DNA of 64,000 bases from Macrotis lagotis (Eukaryota; Chordata; Mammalia; Peramelemorphia; Peramelidae). The DNA lies in the NCBI RefSeq assembly GCF_037893015.1, contig NC_133666.1, positions 654,090,957 to 654,154,956 of the forward strand, written 5' to 3'. A program made the translations under genes and the position numbers. Numbering within the stretch: position 1 is the stretch's first letter; each line of letters starts with the position of its first letter. The notes under the pieces are model-generated. The model saw only the letters and a program-made list of their open reading frames with translations. It had not been told where the DNA came from and did not search any database. Shown here piece after piece: positions 1 to 10,940 of the stretch.

Positions 1-279
1 CTGAGACTGGGAAGGGACTGCAACTGGTATCTTGTCCAACCCATATAAGACAGGAGTTCACACAACAACATATCTGACAAGTGACTATCACTTAGCTTTG
101 GTTTGAAGACCTCCACAGCAAGGGAAGACATCACCTTCCAGGGTTCACTTTTGGGACAGCTCTCATTAAAAATGAGAAATTTTTCAAGCCAATATTGACT
201 TCTTTATAATTTCCACTCATTACTTCTGGTTCTGCCTTCTGGGGTCAACAAGATGAATCCCTCAACCTCGTGACAACAG
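1..279. other. Unclassified intronic or flanking DNA
   Basis: I see no exon or repeat that I can name here. The region was searched for the ceramide synthase exon that should precede the one at 1347 (the KFCE..WRF segment in relatives), and no candidate was found. Confidence 0.4.
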
Positions 280-800
280 ACTTAAAAACATGTTCCCCTT
301 CTTCTCCAGACCAAACAGTTTCTCTAGATCCTCATATGACAGGAATTCAAATCCCTTCCCCATCCAATCAGTTACCAAGTCTTGCTGATCCTATTTCTAT
401 AACATTTCTTGAAACTATCTCCTTCTCTCTACACCCACCAGAGCCCCCCTACTTCAGGACCTCATGATGTCTGCTCTCCACTATTGCAATAGACCTCTAA
501 TTGGCTCTGTGGTCATTATTATCTCCTTTCTAACAGTCCATTCTCCTCACAAACATACCTAAAGCTACTGTCTTACCATGCCACTTCCCCTTTCAAGAAA
601 TTTTAATGATCCTCTGTTGCCTCTAAGATGAAATACAAACTGTCCTCTTTGATCTGTAACATTCTTCATAATTTGACTCTAATCTATTTTTTGAGGCTTA
701 TCACATGTAAACCATATTCTAGATAAATTCACTTACTTCTTGCTGTTGGTTACCCTCCTCTGGACTCTCCCCTGCTTATCCATGTCCTTTTTACAGCGAT
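280..800 (+). mobile_element. L2-clade LINE fragment, 3' part of ORF
   Basis: The sequence follows the same order as other L2-type copies in this window: a Pro/Ser-rich stretch, a cytosine-rich segment, then the part resembling 'aggatgaaatacaaact...' before the L2 3' UTR. It is strongly diverged, so it is an old copy. The open frame at 270-467 lies inside it and is not a gene. Confidence 0.5.
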
Positions 801-1346
801 GCATAGAATTGTACCCAAACCTCCAGATCAGATTTGATGAGGAAGAATATAGTTAGATTATTCTCTATTCCTAGAAGCTATCTATGCCTCTCTTAATGTA
901 ACCTAATTTACAATTAGCTCTTATGGCTGCTATATCACACTACTAAAAACCTTTAATTTTTTTTTTGAGACTGGGAATCTGGTTAAATGTTCCAATCATT
1001 TGGAAGCTTCCTAGTTTGACAGATCTCCCTAACTCAATCCATACCTCCTTGCTCTTCCAGAAGAACTAGATGCTAATGATGTGAAGGGAAGTAAAAAGGA
1101 AAAAAGGTCAAGTATCTAACCAGCAAATTCACAAAGTTTGCTTCTGACTTTTTCTGAACCTGGGAAAGAGTGAAAAGAGGAGGCCAGGTTAAGGATAGAA
1201 GATGATACGAAGTGGTGTTGCAATCATTCCTCTTAAGTGCTTAGAGGTCTCTGGGAAAAGATTCAAAATGATAGGGAGGAGCCACTGCTTGTGTGGACTA
1301 GTGATTCTGAGAGCAGTGTCTAAAACATATCCTTTGCTTCTTTTAG

Positions 1347-1397
1347 GAAACCTGGTTTAGCCAGCCAGAGACAACATGGATTGGATACCCTAAGCAG
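1347..1397 (+). CDS. Ceramide synthase (CERS4-like), 51-nt exon
   Basis: This is the first exon visible in the window of a six-exon run. It follows a CTTCTTTTAG acceptor and ends before a GTGAGC donor. Its 17 codons read ETWFSQPETTWIGYPKQ. They align without gaps to the 17-codon exon of vertebrate ceramide synthases (KPWFYD...WEGYPIQ in CERS2), keeping W3, F4, W11, GYP and the final Q. The phase joins the exon at 13295 to give YPKQ-PL, as in CERS4. The segment is a luminal or cytosolic loop before the Lag1p motif in the TLC domain of an ER membrane enzyme that N-acylates sphingoid bases. Earlier exons (N terminus, Hox-like region, first TLC helices) are outside the window or unrecognised. The intron that follows is 11.9 kb. 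Confidence 0.82.
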
Positions 1398-1487
1398 GTG
1401 AGCAACATTTGGCCAGTGCCGAGTGTGTCCACTGAAACAATTCCTAGGGAGTAACAAGGATGAGGAAGAGGAGGAAGAGGAGGAGGA

Positions 1488-1855
1488 GGATGAAAGCTAT
1501 TATTTATAAAGTTCTTTAAGAGTTGTAGGGTTGGCTAGGTGGCACAGTGGATAAAGCACTGGTCCTGGAGTCAGGAGTACCTGGGTTCAAATCCAGTCTC
1601 AGACACCTAGCTGTGTGGCCTTGGGCAAGCCACTTAACCCCATTTTGGCTTGCAAAAACCTAAAAAAAAAAAAAAAGAGTTGCAAAGCACTTTACAAATG
1701 TCATATCATTTGATTCTCACAACAAATCTGTGAGGGAGGTACTTTGATTATCCTTATTTTACAGATGAGGAACCCAAGACAGATAAGGTTAAATGGCATC
1801 TCTAAGGTCGGACAGCCAGGAAGTGTCTGGGGCTAAATTTGAACTCAAGTCCTGA
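1488..1855 (-). repeat. CORE-SINE (MIR/MAR type), antisense, split by a SINE
   Basis: The part at 1488-1525 and the part from 1676 join into one old CORE-SINE read on the minus strand: 'cactttacaaatgtcatatcatttgattctcac', then 'acagatgagga', then a degraded tRNA-like end. A younger SINE interrupts it at 1526. Confidence 0.65.
1526..1674 (+). mobile_element. Short tRNA-like SINE
   Basis: This is a full copy of the abundant SINE of this genome: GGTTGGCTAGGTGGCACAGT head, a pol III B-box-like GGGTTCAAATCC, then GCCTTGGGCAAGCCACTTAA and an A-rich tail. The duplication AAGAGTTG lies at 1518-1525 and 1675-1682. Confidence 0.9.
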
Positions 1856-1859
1856 CCCT

Positions 1860-2535
1860 AGGTCCAATAGACCTTCCACTTGCTCCTTAGTGGCCAGTAA
1901 AGAATGTTTGCTATACACTCTTCCCTTTTCCAATACTTACTCCAAATGCCTACCTTCAGATCACAGAATCTTAATGTTGGAAAGGAAGAGAAAAATTATC
2001 ATAACTGAACAAAATTCTCATTTATAATTACTCAAAAAAAAGTTTACATCATCTTTTCAAGTCAGCCTGATCTACTTTAAGATAATCCTCTTAAGAAATT
2101 TGGTCTTAGGAATGAATGAATGAATAAAAAATAAGTTTGGTCTTACATCAAACCTAAATCTGGCCCTCTGTAGCTTCCTTCCACTAAGACTAGCTTCCAG
2201 CTTTGGAGCTGTCTGCCACATTATAGCTCTTCAAGTATTTACAGACATTAAACATGTCCTTCTTTTATTTTGTTTTATCCAAGTTAATAATGCTCAGTTA
2301 TTTTAATAAATCTTGATAATGATCAAGATGACCCCAAGATGACCCCAAGATCCAAAACTATACAACTTTCAAAGTTTTTCAAAGTCTTCCTAAAATAAAG
2401 CACCCAGAACTCAGCACTATGACCAAATCAACTTCACTATAATTTTTTCCTGTCCCACAATTAATTCTTGCAAGCATTCCCTACAAAGTTGTCCCACATC
2501 TTTTCTTCTCTCATTGAGCTACCTGCACCATATTA
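1860..2535. other. Unclassified intronic DNA
   Basis: Diverged A/T-rich DNA between the CORE-SINE and the next L1. There is a tandem GAATGAATGAATGAATAA run near 2111 and a duplicated 'gatgaccccaagat' near 2327-2352. No exon is recognised. Confidence 0.4.
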
Positions 2536-4525
2536 GGCATGTTGTTAAAAAAAAGGTACAGACCCAAAGGGGAAAAATATGAAAAAATACAGAATTTGAA
2601 AAATAAAATGCTTCAATCTGCATTCAGATTCCATCAGTTCTTTCTCTGGAGGTGGATAGAGTTCTTCACTTTGAGTCCTTTGGAATTGTCTCAAAATGTT
2701 GTGTTGTTGAGAATAGCTAAATCATTCATAGTTAATCATATTACAGGGATGCTGTTTCTGTGTGCAACATTCTCCCAATTCTGGCCACTTTGCAACAGTT
2801 TAAGCATTACAGATTTTTCTGAAACTTATCTGCTCATCATTACTTATAGCACAGTAACATTCTCTGACAATCATAAACCACAATTTGTTCAGTTATTCCC
2901 CAATTAATGGGTATCCCCTCAATTTCTAATTCTTAGCTACCACAAAAAAAAAGCTACTATAAATATTTTTGTACAAATAGGTCCTTTCCCTTTTTTGGAT
3001 CTCTTTTGGATAGTGCTGGATCAAAGGGTTTGCACAGTTTTATAGCTCTTTAGTTTTTTGCTAAATTGCTCTCCAGAATGGTTGAATTTACTAACAATGC
3101 ATTACTGTCTCCAATTTCCCACATTCCCTCCAACATATATTATTTTTCTTTCTGTCATATTAGCCAATCTGAGGGTTGGTTTACTTTGATTTTCTCTAAT
3201 CAGTACTGATTTAGAGTATTTTCATAGATAGCTTTGATTTCATCTGAAAACTACCTGTTCATATCCTTTGACTACTTATCAATTGGGGAATTGCTTACAT
3301 TCTTATAAATTCTATAAATATATAGTGAATCAGTTCACTAAATGTTTAAAAAATGAGACCTTTCTAAGAGATATTGCTGGAAAAAATTATTCCCAGTTTT
3401 CTGCTTTCCCTCTAATCTTAGTTGCAATGTTTTTGTTTTGTGCAAAACTTTTTTTTATTTAATACAATCAAAATTATCCATTTTATTTCTAGTAATGGTC
3501 TCTATTCTCTTATTTGGTAATATTCTTCCCTTCTCCATAGAACCCAGGTCCATTATTTTTTGATCTCCTAATTTGCTTGAAATCACCTTTTATGTTTAAT
3601 TTATGTATCCAGTTTGATCTTCTCTTGGTATACAGCCTAAGATGTTGTTCTCTATCCAGTTTCTGCCAAACAGTTTTTCAGTTTTTCCAGAAGTTTTTGC
3701 TCAACCCTGAGTTTATGTTTCAAAAGTTGGGATCCTTGGGTTTATGAAACATGAGATAACTATGGTCATTTACTACTGCATCTTGTGAACCTATTGTCTT
3801 CCACTGATCCACTACAATCTTCCTTAGCCAGTACCACATAGCTTTTTTGGTTGTTTGAGGGTTTGGGGTTTTTTTTGGCAAAACAATGGGGTTAAGTGAC
3901 TTGTCCAAGGTCACACATTTAGGTAATTATTAAGTGCCAGTGGTCAATTTGAACTCAGGTCCTCCTGATTCCAGGGTTGATGCTCTATCCACTGTTCCAC
4001 CTAGCTGTCCCCATGTAGTTTTGATGATTACTTCTTTGTAATGCAATGTGAGATCTGGTATAGCTAGACCACCTTCCTTCCACATTTGTTTTCATTAATT
4101 CCCTTGATATTTTTGAACTTTTATTCTTCTAGATTTTCTAGTTCTAGAAATATTTGTTGATAGTTTGATTGATATAGCATTGAATAAGTTAATCTAGGTA
4201 GAATTATCATTTTTATTATATCGGCTCAGTGTACTCATGAGCAATTGATATTTTTCCAAACATCCAAATCTGATTCTATTTGTGTGAAAAGTGTTTTGTA
4301 ATTGAGTTCATGTGGTTCTTGGGTTTGTTTTGATAGATTACCTCCCAAGTATTTTATATTATCTATGGTTTAAATAAAATTTGTCTATCTCTTGCTGTTA
4401 GACTTTTTTTGGTAATATAAAGATAATGATTTATGTGGGTTTGTCTTATATCCTACAACTTTGCTATAGTTTTTAATTATTTCAAGTAATCTTTTAGTTG
4501 ATTCACCAGTATTCTCTAAGTATAC
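2536..4525 (-). mobile_element. L1 LINE, antisense: 3' end and ORF2
   Basis: Read on the minus strand this is the L1 3' tail, the ORF2 C-terminal region and upstream ORF2 sequence. The plus strand shows hallmark reverse complements, such as 'ccacaatttgttcagttattccccaattaatggg' and 'tcaattggggaattgcttacattctta'. It has many stops and is old. A SINE interrupts it at 3843. It lies in the long intron of the ceramide synthase gene, opposite to that gene's strand. Confidence 0.8.
3843..4012 (-). mobile_element. Short SINE, antisense, in L1
   Basis: This is the reverse complement of the common SINE (ATGGGGTTAAGTGACTTGTC ... CCACCTAGCTGTCCCC). The flanks 'accacatagctttt' and 'ccatgtagtttt' are an imperfect duplication, so the insertion is fairly old. 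Confidence 0.85.
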
Positions 4526-4712
4526 TATCCATCATACAAGCTGCAACACAACTAATATGGAAATATGTTTAGCATGATTGTACATGTATAATTTATATCA
4601 GATTATTCAGGGTGTTGGGAGGGAAGGGAAGGGAGGAAGGGAGAAAAATGTAGAACTTAAAACCTTACAAAAAGATGATATTGAAAACTATCTCTGAATG
4701 TAATTAAAGTAT
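4526..4712 (+). repeat. L1 3'-tail fragment, left arm of an inverted repeat
   Basis: A plus-strand L1 3' UTR tail sits within otherwise minus-strand L1 sequence. Over about 165 bases it is the reverse complement of 5033-5207 with only about three mismatches. This is much closer than the divergence of other L1 copies here. Confidence 0.8.
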
Positions 4713-4729
4713 GATATTTCTGTTTCCTT

Positions 4730-5030
4730 GTTCCCTATTCTAATTCTTTCAATTTCTTTTTCTTATTTCTATAGCTAATATTTCTAGTACAATATTGAAT
4801 ACTAGTAGTGAAAATGAACATCCTTACTTTTCTCCTATTGGGAAGGCTTCTAACTCATCCCCATTATAAATTATTCTTGCTGATGATTTTAGATAAATAC
4901 TTCTTATCATTTTAAGGAAAGTTTCATATAGTTTCTATTAGTTTTGTTATTGATATGGCCAATTATACTGATAGTTTTACTAATTTGGAACCAGTCTGTC
5001 ATCCCTGGTATATATCCCATGTTATTTTAT
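4730..5030 (-). mobile_element. L1 ORF2 (reverse transcriptase region), antisense, between the inverted arms
   Basis: The plus strand carries reverse-complement L1 RT landmarks, such as 'acaatattgaatactagtagtgaaaatgaacatcc' and 'cattttaaggaaagtttc'. It looks like the continuation of the 2536-4525 L1. Confidence 0.65.
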
Positions 5031-5032
5031 TT

Positions 5033-5207
5033 TTTCCAATTACATTCAGAGATAGTTTTCAATATCATCTTTTTGTAAGGTTTTAAGTTCTACATTTTTC
5101 TCCCTTCCTCCTTTCCCTTCACTCCCAACACCCTGAATAATCTGATATAAATTATACATGTGCAATCATGCTAAACATATTTCCATATTAGTTGTGTTGT
5201 GAAAGAA
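5033..5207 (-). repeat. L1 3' tail, right arm of the inverted repeat
   Basis: This is the near-perfect reverse complement of the segment around 4545-4707. The two arms are about 325 bases apart. The arm is also the natural 3' end of the antisense L1 that continues to the right. Confidence 0.8.
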
Positions 5208-7130
5208 GAATCAGCACTAAAGGGAGGAAATCATGAGAAAAAAACATAAAACAAGTTTTAAAAAGTAAAAATTGTATGCTTTGGTCAGCATTCAGACGCT
5301 ACAGTTTCATCCTCTGGATGTGGACAGCATCCTCCATCACAAGACTTTTAGAATTGTCCTTGATTACTGAACTGTTAAGAGGAACCAACACTATCATAGT
5401 GGATCATCATACAATGTTGATGTTAATGTGTACAGCATTCTTCTGATTCTGTTAACTCCACTAAGCATTAGCTCATGTAAGACTTTTGAGGTTTTTCTGT
5501 ACTACCCATTCATGATTTCTTACAGAATCTTACTCCATCACATTCATATACCACAATTTGTTCAACCATTATTCCTTTAATTTCCAACTCTTTGCCACCA
5601 CAAAAAGGGCTGTTATAAAGATTTTGTACATTTGGACTTCCTCCCTTTTTTATGATCTCTTTGGGATACAGATCTAGTAGTAGTATTGCTGAATCAAAGG
5701 GTATGCACAGTTTGACTGCCCTTATATGCCCTTTGGGCAAAGTTACAAATTGCTCCCCAGAATGATTAAAACAGTTCACAACTCCACCAGTAGTGCATTC
5801 CAGTTTTCCCACATCCCCTCCAAGTTTGATCATTTGTCTTTTTGTCATTTTAACCAATCTGATAGGAGTCAGGTAGTATCTCAGAGATGTTTTCATTTAA
5901 ATCAATAATGATTTAGATCATTTTTTCATAAGACTATAGAAAACTTCAATTTTTTCTTCTGAAAACTTCATATTCTTTTGGCATTTATTAATTGGGGAAT
6001 GACTTACATTCTTATAAATTTGACTCAGTTCTCTATATACTTTAGAGGAGTCCTTTATCAAAAATACTAGTTGTGAAATTTTTTTCCCCAGCTTTTTGTA
6101 TTCCTTCTAGTTTTGGTTACATTGGTTTTATTTACATCAACATTCTTTAGGGAAATTTGTCTATAGTTTTATTTCTATTTTGACTCTTCCTTCTTTAGGT
6201 ACCAGCACCATATTTATGTTGTAAAATTCTTGCCATATGCTTGAGAAAAGTAGCTCATAATTATTGTTTTAATTTCCTCTTCATCGGTTGTGAATTCACC
6301 CTTTTCATTTCTGATTCTGATAATTTGGTTTTCCTCTTTTTTTACATCAAATTAAACAGTGGTGTTATTTATTTTCTTGTTTTTTCTTCATAAAACCAGC
6401 TTAGTTTTATTTATTAGTTCAATAGTGTTCTTTCTATTTTATTAATCTCTCCTTTGATTTCAAATTTGCTGTTAATCAAGGATTTTATTTTTTCTTTTTC
6501 TAGTTTTTTTAATTTGCATACCTAATTCATTGATTTGTTCTTTCTCTACTTTATTCATGGAAGAGTTTAAAGATATACATTTTCACCTAAGTACTGCTTT
6601 GGTTACATCCTTTAAATTTTGGCATGTTGTGTCATTTTTTGTCATAATCTTTAATGAAATTATTGATTTTTTTCTATAATTTGTCCTTTGACTCCTCATT
6701 CTTTAGAATTAGATTATTTAGTTTTGAATTAATTTTTAATCTCTTTTCATAGTTCTTTATAAAACGTACTTTTTATTACATCATGATCTGCAAAGAATGC
6801 ATTTAATATTTCTGCCTTTCTGCATTTGATTCTGAGATTTTGGGGGGGTCTTAATTCATGATCATTTTTTATGTAGGTACCATGTACCACTCAGTAAAAA
6901 AGTGTTTCTTTTCCAACTGGGTTTTCTAGAATTCTGTCCTATCTAACTTTTCTAAAATTCTTTTCACCTATTTAACATCTTGCTTGTTTATTTTATGTTA
7001 AGATTTATCTAGGTCTGAGAAGGGGAATTGAGGTTCCCCTGTAGCATAGATTTACTAGTCCTTCCTGTATTTAACTTATTCTTTAAAAATTTGAATATTA
7101 TACCATTTGATGAATATATGTTAGGTTGGT

Positions 7131-7255
7131 TTTCTTGAAGCAATTGGGCTTAAATGGCTTGCCCAAGGTCACACAATAAGTCTCTGGGATCAAATTTGAA
7201 TTCAGTTCCTCCTAACCCCAGGACTAGTTCTCTATCCATGTACCACCTAGTTACC
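7131..7255 (-). mobile_element. Diverged SINE, antisense, in L1
   Basis: The match to the reverse complement of the common SINE is recognisable (GGCTTGCCCAAGGTCACACA ... TACCACCTAGTTACC). It is more mutated than most copies. TATATGTT occurs on both sides as a likely short duplication. Confidence 0.75.
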
Positions 7256-8308
7256 TATATGTTTAAAATTGAAATTACTTCATTGTCTATGGTACCCTTT
7301 AGCAAGATGTAGTTTTTTCCCTTATCTCTTTCAATTAGATCTATTTGTGCTTTTGTTTTATTGAAGATCATGATTACTATTCCTGCTTTATTTTACTTCA
7401 GCTGAAGGATAATATATACTTCTCTAGTCTTTTACCTTTATTATATGTGAATCTGCTTGAAATATGTTCTTGTAAGCATCATATTGTATGATTCTCATTT
7501 TTAATTCATTTTGATATTGATTTCCACTTTATAAGTGAGTTCAGCACTCTCACATTCAGTTATGATTACTGTGTATTTCCTTCCATTTTATTTTCCACTG
7601 TTTATATTTCTTTCTCTTCTTTCATCCTTCTCTCCTCACAAGTGTTTTGCTTCCTGACCACTGCCTCTCTCAATCAGTCCTTTCTTCTATGAACTCCCCT
7701 TTTACTCCCCTTTAGAGTAGGATAGACTCTATACTCAACTGAGTATTCCTCCTTTGATTCAAATCCAATGAGAGTAAGGTTCAAGCAATGTTCACCTCCC
7801 CCTCTTCCCTCTTTCCTTCCCCTTCAATAGGTTTTTTGTGCCTTTTTTTATGTGAGATAATTACTTCAATCTACCTTTCCCCTTCCCTCTTCTCCCAGAG
7901 TGATCCTCTTTCTCATCCCTTAATTTTTATATCATTCCATCAAAGTCAACATTTTCATATCTTCTCTCTGTTTATACTTCTAATTACCAAATAATGATAC
8001 AATTCTTATGAGTTTTAGGTAGAGATATAAAAGTTTAATTTTCTCTTGTTTTCTCTTTCTTATTTATCTTTTTATGATTCTTTTGAGTCCTGTATTTGAA
8101 AATGAAATTTTTTTTGTTTAGTTTGTTCTTTTCATCAGAAATGTTTGAAATTCTCTATTTCACTGAATTTTCCCCTTGAAGGATAATGCTTAGTCTTGCT
8201 AGGCAGATTATTCTTGTTTTTAATTTAAGCTGTGTGACTTTCCAGAATATCATGTTCCAAGTCTTTTGATCCTTTAATGTGGAAGATGCTAGAACCTGTA
8301 TGATTCTT

Positions 8309-9038
8309 TTTTTATTTATTTTTATTAAAGATATTATTTGAGTTTTACAATTTTCCCCCCAATCTTGCTTCCCTCCTCCCACCCCCCACCCCCCACAGAC
8401 AGCATTCTGTCAGGCTTTACTTTGTTTCCATGTTGTACCTTGATCCAATTTGGGTGTGATAAGAGAGAAATCATATCCTTAAAGAAGAGAAGAGAAGTCT
8501 CAGAGGTAACAAGATCAGACAATAAGATATCTGGGGGTTTTTTCTAAATTAAAGGGAATAGTCCTTGCACTTTGTTCAAATTCCACAGCTTCTTATTGGG
8601 ATACAGATGGCACTCGCCTTTGCAGACAGCCCAAAATTGTTCCCGATTGTTGCACTGATGGAATGAGCAAGTCCTTCAAGGTTGAACATCACTCCCATGT
8701 TGCTGTCTGGATGTACAGTGTTTTTCTGGTTCTGCTCATCTCACTCAGCATCAGCTCATGCAAATCCCTCCAGGCTTCCCTGAAATCCCATCCCTCCTGG
8801 TTTCTAATAGAACAATAGTGTTCCATGACATACATATACCACAGTTTGCTAAGCCATTCCCCAATTGAAGGACATTTACTTGATTTCCAATTCTTTGCCA
8901 CCACAAACAGGGCCGCTATAAATTTTTTTGTACAAGTAATGTTTTTACCCTTTTTCATCATCTCTTCAGGGTATAGACCCAGTAGTGGTATTGCTGGGTC
9001 AAAGGGTATGCACATTTTTGTTGCCCTTTGGGCATAGT
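8309..9038 (-). mobile_element. 5'-truncated L1 insertion (ORF2 C-terminus + 3' UTR), antisense
   Basis: A perfect 18-bp duplication, AGAACCTGTATGATTCTT, flanks this insert at 8291-8308 and 9039-9056 within older L1 ORF1 sequence. The minus strand has a 108-codon open frame at 9015-8689 carrying CIPFDPAIPLLGLYPEE and FIAALFVVAKNWKSSKCPSI, the conserved C-terminal end of L1 ORF2. The 3' UTR and an A-rich tail (T-rich on the plus strand, 8309-8340) follow. The intact duplication and open frame mark it as one of the younger L1 insertions in the window. Confidence 0.92.
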
Positions 9039-9427
9039 AGAACCTGTATGATTCTTACTATGGCTTCTCAATATTTGAGGGTTTTTTTCTTTCTGGATGC
9101 TTGCAGTATCTGCTCCTTGACCAGAGAGTTTTCAATTTGGGATCCCTTTCAGAAGATGTTCAATGAATTCTTTCAATGATTATTTTACCCTCTAATTCCA
9201 GGTTATCAGAGTGTTTTCCTTATTTATGTTTTAAAAGAAGTTGCCTGGTCACTTTTTTTGATTGTGGTTTGTAAGTAATAATTATTAAATTGCCTCTCCT
9301 GTATCTATTTTCCAGCTCATTTGTTTATCCAGTGAGTTATTTCACATTTTCTTCTATTTTTTCATTCTTTTGATTTTGTTCTTGATGTCTTGTAGAGTCA
9401 TTAGCTTCCACTTCCCAATTCTAGTTT

Positions 9428-9578
9428 GTTTTTAGGTTTTTGCAAAGCAAATGGGGTTAAGTGGTTTGCCCAAGGCCACACAGCTAGGTAATTATTAAGT
9501 GTCTGAGACCGGATTTGAACCCAGGTACTCCTGACTCCAAGGCTGGTACTTTATCCACTGTACCACCTAGCCACCTCT
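9428..9578 (-). mobile_element. Short SINE, antisense
   Basis: This is the reverse complement of the common SINE, flanked by the perfect 12-bp duplication CAATTCTAGTTT at 9416-9427 and 9579-9590. It sits in the antisense L1 ORF1. Confidence 0.92.
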
Positions 9579-10290
9579 CAATTCTAGTTTTTAAGAAAAA
9601 GTTTTATTCAATTGGATTTTGTAGCTCCATTTCCTTTTGGCTCATTCTACTTTTTATGGGGTTATTTTCTCAAGTGAATATTTATACAATTTTTTTAATT
9701 TTATGCTTCCCACCATGTTGTTGACTCATTTTTTGTAATTTTCTTGCATAACACTCATTTCTTTTCCCAATTTTTCTTCTACCTTTGACTTTTTTTTTAA
9801 TCTTTTTGAGTTCTTCCAGGAGTTCATATTTCTCTTTGTCATGTATAGGCATTTTGATATAGCTGTCCCCTTCTGAGTTTGTGCCTTGATCTTCCTTGTC
9901 ACCATAGTAGCTTTCTATAACCAGGGTTCTTTTGACTTACTTGTTTTTTGGTTCATTTTCTAACCTATTTCATGATTTTTAAAGTTGAGCTCTGCTCCTT
10001 GGATAGGGGACTTTCCCAAATTTCTTATACCAGAGACCAGGGACCTGGCCACTGGCCTGTTGCACTGGGGCCTCCCAGGCTAGCATTTCACCTGTTGCAC
10101 TAGGGCTTCCAGGCCTGGCAACTCACATGCTTGGGCAGGGCCCTTAGACCTGGCCACTCATCTGCTATGCTATGGGGCTGGAAGCCTCGCAGATAGCCGG
10201 GTCTTCAAGGCTATGGTTGCTCTGGTTAGGGACTTTCCTATGGTTTGCCCAGACTGTGTTGAACTGAAAATGAACCTTTACTGCAGTTTT

Positions 10291-10940
10291 TCTAAGTTAT
10301 CTTGGACTGAAAATTTATTTCACCCTGTCCTTTGTGAGTTCTGCCTCTCCAGAATTCGTTTTGCAGCACTACCTTGGATTTGATTCCTTTCATAAATTTT
10401 ACCTATTGTTTAATCTAGACATCCTAAATTGTCAGAATTTCTCTGGATCCTAACTGTCATAAAATTGATTATTTTCTAGCCTGATGTCATTCTGAAATTT
10501 TGTTAGCCTGTTATCTGTCTTTGAACTCATTGATAAAAACCATTATTTTAATTGCATGGGAAGGTGCAAGCATTAATCCTGGAATATCACAGTAGAGAGT
10601 CAATGTCAAACTATTATTGATGATGACTCAAATTCTGGACATTCAACCATCTCTGAATCCACCTACTGACCATTTATAAGTTAATAACTCTTATTTTGAC
10701 TACTAGAATAGCCTGAGAGGTTTTGTCAAATACTTGGATAACCTCTATAGCATTTCTCTTGCTTTCCAGACTTGTAATCTTTTCAGGAAAAAACATTACT
10801 TTTTATGTTCTGTAATTTCAATCATACCCTCTCTGCAGTCTCCCTCTTAGAAAGATAGTCCTGGGCATTCTCCACAGCAATTGTTTCAATTATTGTTTTC
10901 TCTCCTTGAGCTGCCCACACCTCTCTATACATACCCTGAC
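10291..10940. other. Unclassified intronic DNA
   Basis: No exon or named repeat is recognised. The first part may still be L1 5' UTR. Confidence 0.35.

Larger units (their letters stand above)
5033..10290 (-). mobile_element. L1 LINE, antisense, near-complete order but broken
   Basis: From high to low coordinate the minus strand reads: 5' UTR-like GC-richer part (about 10290-9960), ORF1 (about 9960-8040), ORF2 5' region (about 7760-6160) and, after an internal gap near 6150, the ORF2 C-terminus and 3' UTR (6150-5033). The ORF2 C-terminal block at 5896-5510 includes KLCIPFDSAILLLDLYPKEI, the CIPFDPAIPLLGLYPKE-type motif of mammalian L1. Stops and frameshifts are frequent. The region may combine two copies, because the RT core is missing at the gap. 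Inserts at 7131, 8309 and 9428 interrupt it. Confidence 0.75.

Noticed and set aside
4526-5207. Twin-priming inversion of a single L1 insertion
   Set aside because: Both arms are the same 3' tail in opposite directions. Twin priming would invert a 5' part, not repeat the tail.
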